A stretch of DNA of 23,142 nt from JAGGAG01 sp031402225 (lineage in GTDB: Bacteria > Gemmatimonadota > Gemmatimonadetes > Gemmatimonadales > GWC2-71-9), in the NCBI GenBank assembly GCA_031402225.1, contig JANNSD010000168.1, positions 1 to 23,142 of the forward strand, written 5' to 3'. The translations under genes were made by a program, and so were the position numbers. The notes below the pieces were generated by a model that was not told where the DNA came from, searched no databases, and was given only the letters and a program-made list of their open reading frames with translations. Shown here one piece after another: positions 6,735 to 14,461 of the stretch (positions are counted from its first letter, which is position 1; every line of letters begins with the position of its first letter).

Positions 6735-8108
6735 TTACAACGGCGCCAGTTTCGCGGTGAAATGCCGCAGGAACGGCGCCTGCTCCATGATCTGGTAGCC
6801 GCGCATTGCCGCGCGGCTCGTCCAGATCTCGAGGATCGCTTCCACCACATAGTCGATGTGGCTCTGCGTGTACACGCGCCGGGGCACGGCGAGGCGCACC
6901 AGCTCCATCGGCGCCGGGTGCTCCTGGCCCGTCTGTGGGTCGCGGCGGCCGAACATCAGCGTTCCGATTTCCACCGCCCGGATGCCCGCGTGCCGATACA
7001 GCTCCACGACCAGCGCCTGACCCGGGAGCTCAAGCGGCTTCAGGTGCGGCAGGAAGGCGGCGGCGTCGATGTAGATCGCGTGCCCCCCCGGCGGCTGCAC
7101 GATCGGCACACCAGCCGCCGAGATGTGTTCGCCGAGATAGGTGGTGGCGGTAATGCGATAGAGCAGGTAGTCGGGGTCGAGCGCTTCGTACAGGCCGGTT
7201 GCGATGGCATCGAGGTCGCGGCCCGCGAGGCCACCATAGGTCGGGAACCCCTCGGTGAGGATGAGCAGGTTCTGCTGGTCCACGGCGAGCCGTGCATCGT
7301 TGGTGGCAAGGAATCCGCCGATGTTCGCCATCCCGTCCTTTTTCGCCGACATGGTGCACCCGTCCGCCAGCGAGAAGAGCTCGCGCGCGATGTCGATCGG
7401 TGCCCGGTGCGACTGTCCCTCCTCGCGCAACTTGATGAACCAGGCATTCTCCGCGAAGCGGCAGGCATCGATGTACAGCGGGATACCGTGCTGGCGGCAC
7501 ACCGCCGACACCGCGCGCGCATTGGCCAGCGACACCGGCTGGCCGCCCCCGGAGTTGTTGGTGATGGTCAGCATGCAGACCGGAATCCGCTCCCGTCCCA
7601 CCTCGGCGATGAGCTTTTCCAGCGCCGCGACGTCCATGTTGCCCTTGAAGGGGTGGCGCGCCTGCGGCTGGCGACCTTCCGGGATGACGAGGTCCACCGC
7701 CTTCGCCCCGGTGAACTCCACGTTCGCGCGCGTGGTGTCGAAGTGGGTGTTGTTGGGCACCACGTCACCGGGCTTGCAGAGGGTGGCGAAGAGGATCTTC
7801 TCCGCGGCCCGCCCCTGATGCGTGGGGAGTACCTGACTGAAGCCGAAGATGTCCTGCACCGCCGCGAGAAAGCGGAACCAGGATCGGCTCCCGGCATACG
7901 ACTCATCCCCGCGCATGATGGACGCCCACTGCTCGGCGCTCATCGCGGCGGTGCCGCTGTCGGTGAGGAGGTCGATGAGCACATCCTCCGCCTTCAGCCG
8001 GAAGACGTTGTAGGCGGCCTGCCGCAACCGCGCTTCCCGCTCCACCGGCGTGGTGAGGCGAATGGGCTCGACCGACTTGATCTTGAACGGCTCGATGATG
8101 GTCTTCAT
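6735..8108 (-). CDS. tnaA: Tryptophanase-type beta-eliminating lyase
   Basis: A 457-residue PLP enzyme of the tryptophanase/tyrosine phenol-lyase family, predicted to cleave tryptophan to indole, pyruvate and ammonia. Family landmarks are DLLTDSGT (47-53), PTHQGR (95-100), the PLP lysine K257 in TMSAKKD, and YGGLAGRD (291-298). Overall wording is close to tyrosine phenol-lyase, but three specificity positions follow tryptophanase: Phe-Asp at 123-124, where tyrosine phenol-lyase has a Thr; Ile381, where it has the phenol-binding Arg381; and His449, where it has Phe448. Tryptophan is therefore the better prediction, though beta-elimination on other amino acids cannot be excluded. No permease or leader peptide gene accompanies it. 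It is divergent from the acyl-CoA oxidase gene. Confidence 0.85.
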   Translation of the reverse strand: MKTIIEPFKIKSVEPIRLTTPVEREARLRQAAYNVFRLKAEDVLIDLLTDSGTAAMSAEQWASIMRGDESYAGSRSWFRFLAAVQDIFGFSQVLPTHQGRAAEKILFATLCKPGDVVPNNTHFDTTRANVEFTGAKAVDLVIPEGRQPQARHPFKGNMDVAALEKLIAEVGRERIPVCMLTITNNSGGGQPVSLANARAVSAVCRQHGIPLYIDACRFAENAWFIKLREEGQSHRAPIDIARELFSLADGCTMSAKKDGMANIGGFLATNDARLAVDQQNLLILTEGFPTYGGLAGRDLDAIATGLYEALDPDYLLYRITATTYLGEHISAAGVPIVQPPGGHAIYIDAAAFLPHLKPLELPGQALVVELYRHAGIRAVEIGTLMFGRRDPQTGQEHPAPMELVRLAVPRRVYTQSHIDYVVEAILEIWTSRAAMRGYQIMEQAPFLRHFTAKLAPL

Positions 8109-8115
8109 GGGCGGG

Positions 8116-8121
8116 AAGATA
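8116..8121 (-). promoter_or_regulatory. -10 box placed for a leaderless lyase mRNA
   Basis: On the minus strand TATCTT ends 7 bases before the ATG of the lyase gene. A TCGACG lies 16 bases upstream as a possible -35 box. No Shine-Dalgarno sequence fits between, so transcription would begin at or next to the start codon. Confidence 0.5.
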
Positions 8122-8189
8122 CTGCCTGAGACCTGAACGTCGAGATCTGCGTCACCTGGGCAGGCGTCGCGCAGGGGGCCGCCGTCGAA

Positions 8190-8195
8190 TAGCTT
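8190..8195 (+). promoter_or_regulatory. -10 box placed for a leaderless acyl-CoA oxidase mRNA
   Basis: TAGCTT ends exactly 6 bases before the ATG at 8202. There is no ribosome binding site between them and no convincing -35 box. Confidence 0.4.
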
Positions 8196-8201
8196 GCGAG
8201 C

Positions 8202-10421
8202 ATGTCAGCCACTGAGACCCTGCCGGGCATGGTGCCCTTCCTGCCGCTCATTTACGTGGCCTGGGCCGACGGCGAGCTCACGGCCGGCGAGCTGGGTGCC
8301 TTCCGTGCGGCGATTCACCGGCAGCCCGGCCTCGATGCGCCGTCGCTCGCGGCACTCGATCGCTGGCTCGACCCGGAGTTGCCGCTCACCGCAGCGGAGC
8401 TCGAGGACCTGCTGGGCCGCATCCATCAGCACCGGGGCAGCTACCTCCGCGCTGACAGTGGCGCCGGCGTGCGCGAAGTGGCGGGCGCGCTGGGCATGTC
8501 CTACGAGGAGGTGGTGCGCGAGCTGCTGGGCGGCGCTTCTGCCGACCCACCGTCGTCGGCGGCGCTGCGACTCGACACGACGGCGATGCAGCTCCTGCTC
8601 GACGGCGACGAGCGCGACGCGCGCCAGCGCATGCGCGCGCTGCTCTCGACGCCGGCCTTCCGGCATCAGCCCGGCCTGACGACCGACGCCTGCCGGCAGC
8701 AGGTGTTTGACTGGCTGCAGGTGCTCGCCCGCGAAGGATTCGGCTCGCGCGGGCTGCCATCGGCACTCGGCGGCGCCGGGGACCTGGCGGGTTTTCTCGC
8801 GGCGTTCGAGACCCTGGGCACCCACGACCAGAGCCTGACCGTCAAGTTCGGCGTGCAGTTCGGGCTGTTTGCGGGGAGCATCTACATGCTCGGCACCGAG
8901 CGGCATCATCGCTGGGTACGCGAGGCGGCAAGCGGGACCCTGCCGGGGTGTTTCGCCATGAGCGAGCTGGCCCATGGGTCCAACGTGCGCGACCTGCGCA
9001 CGACGGCGCGCTTCGACCCGGCAAGCGACGAGTTCATCGTCCACACACCGGACGAGGCGGCCCGGAAGGAGTGGATCGGCAACGCCGCCGTGCATGGCCG
9101 GATGGCGACGGTGTTTGCGCAGCTCTACACCGGGGCGACCTGTCATGGGGTGCACGCGCTGCTGGTGCCGCTGCGCGACGCGAACGGGCGCGTGCTGCCC
9201 GGCGTCCGCATTGCTGACAGCGGCGAGAAGATGGGGCTCAACGGGGTAGACAACGGTACGATCTGGTTCGACCAGGTGCGCGTGCCGCGCACCCACCTGC
9301 TCAATCGCCATGGCGAGGTGGCGCGTGACGGTACCTACACCAGCCCGATCGCAAGTCCGGATGCCCGGTTTTTCACCATGCTGGGCACGCTGGTGGGCGG
9401 ACGAATTTCCGTGGCGCGCTTTGCGCTCAGCGCCGCCAAGACCGGGCAGGCCATCGCGGTGCGCTACGCGGGCCGGCGGCGGCAGTTTGGTCCGGCGGGC
9501 GGAGCGGAGCGGCTGCTGCGGGACTACCAGTCGCACCAGCGCCGCCTCATGCCCGCGCTGGCCACGACGTATGCCTGCGACTTCGCGCTCAAGGCGCTGA
9601 CGCGGCGCTATCTCGCCGGCGACCCTGGGGCGCAGCGGGAGATCGAGGTGCAGGCCGCGGGACTCAAGGCCTATGTCACCTGGCATGTCACGGCGGCGCT
9701 GCAGGCGTGCCGTGAATGCTGCGGCGGGCAGGGGTTCCTTGCGGTGAACCGGGTCGGTGTGCTCAAGAGCGACACCGATGTGTACACGACGTTTGAGGGG
9801 GACAACACCGTCCTGATGCAGCTGGTGGCCAAGGGGCTGTTGACGGACTACCGGCAGCAGTTTGGCAGCATGCGGCTGGGCGGCGTCATTCGTTTCCTGG
9901 CGGCGCAGGCGTCGCGGCGGCTTGCCGCATCGAACCCGGTGGCGGCGCGGAACACCGATGCGGGCCACCTGCGCGACCCGGCGGCGCAGGCGTTCCTCCT
10001 GCGGTACCGTGAGGAGCGACTGCTTGGCTCGGTGGCGAGGCGGCTCAAGCAGCGACTGGATAGCGGGGAGGACCCGTTCGACGCCTTTTCCCAGTGCCAG
10101 GATCACTTGTTCTCGGTGGCGCACGCGCATGTCGAGCGACTGGTGGCCATGGCCTTCCGCGAGGCGATCGCGGGCGCGCCGGCGCCACTGCGACCGGTGC
10201 TGACCGACCTGGCCGACCTGCATGTACTCAGCGGCCTCGAGCGCGACGCGGGGTGGTTCCTCGCGGCTGGGGTCATGGAGGGCGGCAAGGCCAGGGCGAT
10301 CCGGAGCCTCGTGCTCACGCTATCCGCGGCGCTTACGCCGCTGGCCGAGGGACTCGTGGACGCGTTCGGGATCCCCGATGCGGTGCTGGGGGCGCCCATC
10401 GCGGCACGCCCAGCGCGGTAG
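8202..10421 (+). CDS. Acyl-CoA oxidase/dehydrogenase with N-terminal TerB-like domain
   Basis: A 739-residue flavoenzyme. Residues about 165-560 form the acyl-CoA oxidase core: FAMSELAHGSNV at 251-262 is the FAD/substrate loop, and FEGDNTVL contains the predicted catalytic base E532. ECCGGQGF precedes it by about 30 residues. Residues about 560-730 match the extra helical C-terminal domain of oxidases. Such enzymes form the trans-2-enoyl-CoA double bond and pass electrons to O2, making H2O2, although a dehydrogenase role is not excluded. Residues about 8-80 look like a TerB-type helical domain with a WADGELT acidic turn (21-27), not part of the classical enzyme. No other beta-oxidation gene is adjacent. 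Confidence 0.85.
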   Translation: MSATETLPGMVPFLPLIYVAWADGELTAGELGAFRAAIHRQPGLDAPSLAALDRWLDPELPLTAAELEDLLGRIHQHRGSYLRADSGAGVREVAGALGMSYEEVVRELLGGASADPPSSAALRLDTTAMQLLLDGDERDARQRMRALLSTPAFRHQPGLTTDACRQQVFDWLQVLAREGFGSRGLPSALGGAGDLAGFLAAFETLGTHDQSLTVKFGVQFGLFAGSIYMLGTERHHRWVREAASGTLPGCFAMSELAHGSNVRDLRTTARFDPASDEFIVHTPDEAARKEWIGNAAVHGRMATVFAQLYTGATCHGVHALLVPLRDANGRVLPGVRIADSGEKMGLNGVDNGTIWFDQVRVPRTHLLNRHGEVARDGTYTSPIASPDARFFTMLGTLVGGRISVARFALSAAKTGQAIAVRYAGRRRQFGPAGGAERLLRDYQSHQRRLMPALATTYACDFALKALTRRYLAGDPGAQREIEVQAAGLKAYVTWHVTAALQACRECCGGQGFLAVNRVGVLKSDTDVYTTFEGDNTVLMQLVAKGLLTDYRQQFGSMRLGGVIRFLAAQASRRLAASNPVAARNTDAGHLRDPAAQAFLLRYREERLLGSVARRLKQRLDSGEDPFDAFSQCQDHLFSVAHAHVERLVAMAFREAIAGAPAPLRPVLTDLADLHVLSGLERDAGWFLAAGVMEGGKARAIRSLVLTLSAALTPLAEGLVDAFGIPDAVLGAPIAARPAR

Positions 10422-10472
10422 CAGGGCCTCAGGCGGGTGCGCTCGGGCTGCCGGTTTGCACCGGGAGCTTGC

Positions 10473-10478
10473 TATATT
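10473..10478 (+). promoter_or_regulatory. -10 box placed for a leaderless small-protein mRNA
   Basis: TATATT ends 6 bases before the ATG at 10485, with no ribosome binding site between. No clear -35 box is found 16-18 bases upstream. Confidence 0.45.
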
Positions 10479-10484
10479 GGCCGC

Positions 10485-10832
10485 ATGAAGCGGCTCAGCC
10501 TTCCGGTCTTTCTGGCCATCACGCTCGTTGCCACGCTGTGGGGACTGGGCGACGCGCGCGTGCGCGGGGGCCTGAGGCGCGTCCGCGGGCAGGTCGGGTG
10601 TGCCGCCGACGTTGATCGCGGTGCCGCCGACATGGCCTGTCCAACCGCTGCAGCGTCCTGCCGGCCCGACCATCGGCGCGTGTCGCGCTCGCCCTTCGCG
10701 GTCGTCGCCCCTCCGCCGTTGTCACTGGTCGGGTCAGGGTGGTCCGCCGAGCCCGTTCGCTTCATCCGCGGCGCGGCCACGCCGGGCACATCCCCTCCCC
10801 ACGCATCCCGGGCGCCTCCCTTCCGTGCCTGA
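10485..10832 (+). CDS. Small exported or membrane-anchored protein of unknown function
   Basis: A 115-residue protein. Residues 1-3 are basic and 5-21 form a hydrophobic core, giving a signal peptide or single membrane anchor. The remainder is Arg/Ala/Pro-rich with three Cys (in the CAAD, MACP and SCRP stretches) and no recognised domain. The ATG at 10485 is preferred because TATATT sits just before it and the signal peptide begins there. It lies 135 bases before the ABC-HlyD-TolC operon on the same strand, so it could be a partner or cargo, but nothing beyond position shows this. The low-complexity tail leaves some doubt that the whole frame is coding. Confidence 0.5.
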   Translation: MKRLSLPVFLAITLVATLWGLGDARVRGGLRRVRGQVGCAADVDRGAADMACPTAAASCRPDHRRVSRSPFAVVAPPPLSLVGSGWSAEPVRFIRGAATPGTSPPHASRAPPFRA

Positions 10833-10967
10833 GTACCGGTGGCCTCCTCCGGCCGCGGGCCATTCATTGCTACTGAGATGCTGACGTGCAGGGCGTTCGT
10901 CGCCGTCCGGATGGGCGGGGTCTGGCGCGCGGCCTGCGCCTGACAACGGGTTGAACCGGGAGTGCAG

Positions 10968-13133
10968 ATGCCATCACAGGCGTGGGCCGTCGCTGAGTTT
11001 GTGGCGAGACGGCTGGGTATCGAGGTGGAGTCGGAAGCGCGGGACGAGGCGCTGCGGAACCATGCGGCCGACACGGCGCGGCCGATCGCCGAGGCGGTCG
11101 CCGAGGCCGCGAGTTACCTGCGGATCACCTTCCTTTCCCGGCAGCTCTCGGCCGCGGACATGACGCGCCTGGTCGAGGACGGTGCGTTCCCGGCCGTGCT
11201 CTTCGGGGCGGGACGGGACGAGGACGACGTGCTGGTGCTCACCGAGCGACGGCGGGCGGTGATCCACGCCACGCTGTTCCCATCCGACGGCAGCAACCGC
11301 GCGGTCGAGGTGGACGCGCCGGGCTTGGTGGATCGGGCCCGCCGCGGGGCACTTCGCGCGCTGCTCCCGGTCGAGGTCGGGCCGTACGTCGGCGTCGAAG
11401 CGACCGAGCGCGACCTGAGCCCGCTGCAGCGCACGCTGCGCCTCCTTCACCGCGAGCGCGGCGACGTCGGCGTGGTCCACCTGTATGCGGCCCTGGTGGG
11501 CCTCCTCAGCCTGACGCTGCCGCTGTCGGTGCAGATGATCGTCCAGCTGGTGCAGGGCGGCCTGTTCCTCCAGCCGGTGGTGCTCCTCATCGCCTTCGTC
11601 GTGGCCGGGACGCTCGCTGCCGGGGGCATCGGCGTGGCGCAGATGCGCATCGTGGAGGCACTGCAGCAGCGCATCTTTGCCCGGGTGGCGCTGGAACTCG
11701 CCTTCAAGGTGCCCCGGGTACCGTTCGAGCGGTCGCTCAACAACGCGCTGCCCGAAACGATGAACCGGTTCTTCGAGGTGATCATCATCCAGAAGAGCTT
11801 CCTCAAGCTGCTCACGGAGGCGGCCACCGCGTTGCTGCAGGTACTGTTCGGGCTCATCCTGCTCACGTTTTACCACCCGTACTTCACGTTCTTCGGTGCC
11901 TTCCTGCTGCTGGGCCTGTACCTCATCCTGCGCATCACGGGGCCCAAGGGACTCGAGACGAGCATGATCGAGTCGAAGTACAAGTACCGCGCGGTGCACT
12001 GGCTGCAGGAAATGGCGCGCGCCATCACGGCATTCAAGTTTGCCGGGGCGAGCTCGATGCCCGTTGACCGGATGGACGACCTGGTCACCGGCTACCTGCG
12101 CTACCGCCGGAAGCACTTCGGGGTGCTCCTGCAGCAGGCCTGGGCCATGATCGCCTTCAAGGTGCTCATCACGGCCGGGCTGCTCATCCTGGGAACCGCG
12201 CTGGTGGTCGACCGGCAGATTACCCTGGGCCAGTTCGTCGCGTCGGAGATTGTCATGGTCACGGTGCTCGCGGCGGTAGAGAAGCTCATCGCCAGCATGA
12301 GCACCGTCTACGACATGATGACGGCGGTCGACAAGCTGGGTGTCGTGAGCGACCTGCCCCTCGAGCCGACCGGCGGACTGGTGCCCGAGGCGGCGCCGCG
12401 GGGCTTTGCGGTCGCCCTGCGCCAGGTGTCGTATTCGTATCCCGGCAGCAGTGCTCGCTCGCTCAGCGATATCAACCTCGAAATCCGCCCCGGCGAGCGC
12501 GTGGCGCTGCTCGGCCCGGATGGCTCCGGGCAGTCCACCCTCCTCCGGGTCCTGGGCGGGCTCCTCGAGGGGTACGAGGGGACGGTGACGTACGACGGTA
12601 TCACCCTGCGCGATATCGATCGGCGCGCGCTACGGGGCCAGATCGGGCAGATGCTGTCGCTCCATGACCTGTTCGACGGTACCATCGAGGAAAACATCAC
12701 GGTGGGTCGGCCCGGCATCACGACGGGTCAGGTGCTGCGTGCCCTGGAGGACGCACGGCTGGACCGGCAGGTTCAGGCGCTGCCGCAAGGACTGCGCACG
12801 ACGGTCTCGGCCGGGGGAGGCAGCCTGTCGGTGTCCAACGCCAAGAAGCTGCTCCTGGCCCAGGCGCTCGTGGGCCCGCCGCGGCTGCTCCTGCTCGAGG
12901 ACATCGTGCAGCACCTCGAGGGGCAAGACCGCACCGCGGTCATTGAGATGCTCTGCGACCGCGCCCGGCCATGGACACTGCTGGTCGTGACACCCGATCC
13001 GCTCTTCCTGGCGGCCTGCGACCGCGTGGTCGTGCTCGACGAGGGTATGGTGGTGCTGGAGGGTACCTATGCCAGTATTGCCGACCATCCACTGCTCCGA
13101 GCTCTCGTGCCGGCCGTGAGCCGGGCCGCATGA
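10968..13133 (+). CDS. Type I secretion-like ABC protein with a degenerate ATPase domain
   Basis: A 721-residue inner membrane protein. Residues about 1-155 form a soluble N-terminal region resembling a cysteine-free, peptidase-like (C39-like) domain. About 160-440 form an ABC exporter membrane domain, with motifs TGPKGL and SKYKYR. About 470-715 form a nucleotide-binding domain. Its motifs are altered: Walker A is GPDGSGQST with Gln522 for Lys, the Q-loop position is Ser564, the signature is LSVSN (620-624) instead of LSGGQ, Walker B ends E644-D645 instead of D-E, and the H-loop His is Pro676. ATP hydrolysis by this chain is doubtful. ATG 10968 is chosen because GGGAG lies 5 bases upstream; GTG 10962 is possible. 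ATGA overlap with the adaptor gene. Confidence 0.88.
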   Translation: MPSQAWAVAEFVARRLGIEVESEARDEALRNHAADTARPIAEAVAEAASYLRITFLSRQLSAADMTRLVEDGAFPAVLFGAGRDEDDVLVLTERRRAVIHATLFPSDGSNRAVEVDAPGLVDRARRGALRALLPVEVGPYVGVEATERDLSPLQRTLRLLHRERGDVGVVHLYAALVGLLSLTLPLSVQMIVQLVQGGLFLQPVVLLIAFVVAGTLAAGGIGVAQMRIVEALQQRIFARVALELAFKVPRVPFERSLNNALPETMNRFFEVIIIQKSFLKLLTEAATALLQVLFGLILLTFYHPYFTFFGAFLLLGLYLILRITGPKGLETSMIESKYKYRAVHWLQEMARAITAFKFAGASSMPVDRMDDLVTGYLRYRRKHFGVLLQQAWAMIAFKVLITAGLLILGTALVVDRQITLGQFVASEIVMVTVLAAVEKLIASMSTVYDMMTAVDKLGVVSDLPLEPTGGLVPEAAPRGFAVALRQVSYSYPGSSARSLSDINLEIRPGERVALLGPDGSGQSTLLRVLGGLLEGYEGTVTYDGITLRDIDRRALRGQIGQMLSLHDLFDGTIEENITVGRPGITTGQVLRALEDARLDRQVQALPQGLRTTVSAGGGSLSVSNAKKLLLAQALVGPPRLLLLEDIVQHLEGQDRTAVIEMLCDRARPWTLLVVTPDPLFLAACDRVVVLDEGMVVLEGTYASIADHPLLRALVPAVSRAA

Positions 13134-14461
13134 GCGAGCGCCCGTTGCCACCGGTGGATCGGTCCGACCTGGGGTTCGACCCCGACTCGCTGTACTCGGC
13201 GCGCCTGCTGAATGCGTCCGCATCGCACCGTGGCTTCGTGCGCTGGGTGCTCGGCATCCTTGCCGTCATGACGGTGGTCCTGTTCCTGCCCTGGCAGCAG
13301 AACGTGCGCGGGGACGGCGAAGTGACCGCGCTTCGCCCGCAGGATCGGCCGCAGACCGTCCCGACCCTCATTGCCGGGCGCATCGAAGCGTGGAACGTGG
13401 CCGAGGGCCAGTTCGTGACGAAGGGCACGCGGCTGGTCGAGATCAGCGAGGTGGATGAGAAGTTCCTCGATCCGGCGCTGGTGCAGCGACTGGCCGAGCA
13501 GGTCGAAGGCAAGTCGGCGTCGCTGTCCGGCAAGTCGGCCAAGGTGCGCGCCCTCGATTCCCTGGTCGCGGCGCTCGAGCGAAACCGGGTCCTGAGCCTC
13601 GAGCAGGCGCGAAATACGGTGCGGCGCTACGAAGCGGCGGTTGGCGCGGCCACGGCGGATTCGGCGGTGGAGCAGGCGCGGTTCGAGCGTCGTGCCCGGC
13701 TCTTCGCCGACGGACTGAACACGCGCACCGAGTATGAGGCAAATCAGCTCAAGGTGCAGCAGGTCAACGCGAAGCTGGTGGAGGCGCGACAGGAGTCCGA
13801 GAACGCGCGGCTCGAGGTGCGGTCGGTCGAGGCCGAGTATGGCGAAAAGATCGCCAAGGCGCGGTCCGAACGCGACGCGACCCGCTCCGAGATCGGCGAG
13901 GCCCAGTCGGAAGTGGCCAAGCTGCGGAGCCAGCATGCGAGCATGCGGATCCGCAACGAGATGTATCACATCGACGCGCCCCAGGACGGCTATGTCGTCC
14001 GGGCGCTGAAAGCCGGTGTGGGCGAGACGGTGAAGGAGGGTGAGGCGCTGCTCACCATCGCACCGGCGCGGCCCGATCAGGCGGTGGTGCTCTACGTCAA
14101 GGCGATGGATGTGCCGCTGTTGAAGGCGGGCCGAAAGGTACGGCTCCTCTTCGACGGATGGCCGGCCCTGCAGTTCAGCGGCTGGCCGAGCGTCTCCGTT
14201 GGCACGTTCGGCGGGATCATCAAGGTCATCGATGCCGTGGAGGGCACCCAGGGCAAGTTCCGCGTGGTGGTCACGCCCGACCCGGCGGACCAGCCATGGC
14301 CGGCGCAGGTGCGCATGGGATCGGCTGTGCACGGCTGGGCCATGCTCGACACCGTGCCCATCTGGTTCGAGATCTGGCGGCAGCTCAACGGCTTTCCGCC
14401 CAGTATTCAGGCCGAGGACGCGGCACCCGGGCTGTACCCGCCGGGCGGCGAAATAAAATGA
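13130..14461 (+). CDS. HlyD-family periplasmic adaptor (membrane fusion protein)
   Basis: A 443-residue inner membrane-anchored adaptor. A cytoplasmic N-terminus of about 35 residues is followed by one transmembrane helix (about 38-54), a biotinyl-lipoyl-like half (about 65-105, with AGRIEAWNVAEGQFV), a long alpha-helical coiled-coil hairpin (about 115-280), the second lipoyl half (about 285-315, with APQDGYVV), and beta-barrel domains to the end. Such proteins bridge an ABC exporter to an outer membrane channel. The start overlaps the ABC gene by ATGA, and the stop overlaps the channel gene by ATGA, so all three are translationally coupled and very likely form one tripartite complex. Confidence 0.92.
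   Translation: MSERPLPPVDRSDLGFDPDSLYSARLLNASASHRGFVRWVLGILAVMTVVLFLPWQQNVRGDGEVTALRPQDRPQTVPTLIAGRIEAWNVAEGQFVTKGTRLVEISEVDEKFLDPALVQRLAEQVEGKSASLSGKSAKVRALDSLVAALERNRVLSLEQARNTVRRYEAAVGAATADSAVEQARFERRARLFADGLNTRTEYEANQLKVQQVNAKLVEARQESENARLEVRSVEAEYGEKIAKARSERDATRSEIGEAQSEVAKLRSQHASMRIRNEMYHIDAPQDGYVVRALKAGVGETVKEGEALLTIAPARPDQAVVLYVKAMDVPLLKAGRKVRLLFDGWPALQFSGWPSVSVGTFGGIIKVIDAVEGTQGKFRVVVTPDPADQPWPAQVRMGSAVHGWAMLDTVPIWFEIWRQLNGFPPSIQAEDAAPGLYPPGGEIK

Noticed and set aside
6735..8108. Calling the lyase a tyrosine phenol-lyase because of the nearby tyrosine breakdown operon
   Set aside because: The phenol-binding Arg and Phe positions carry the tryptophanase residues Ile381 and His449.
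6714..8129. 471-codon plus-strand frame opposite the lyase gene
   Set aside because: The minus strand carries all motifs of a PLP lyase; the plus frame has none.
8205..10223. 672-codon open frame antisense to the acyl-CoA oxidase gene
   Set aside because: Its product is rich in Arg, His and Gln with no domain, while the plus strand encodes a clear enzyme. Long antisense frames are expected in GC-rich DNA.
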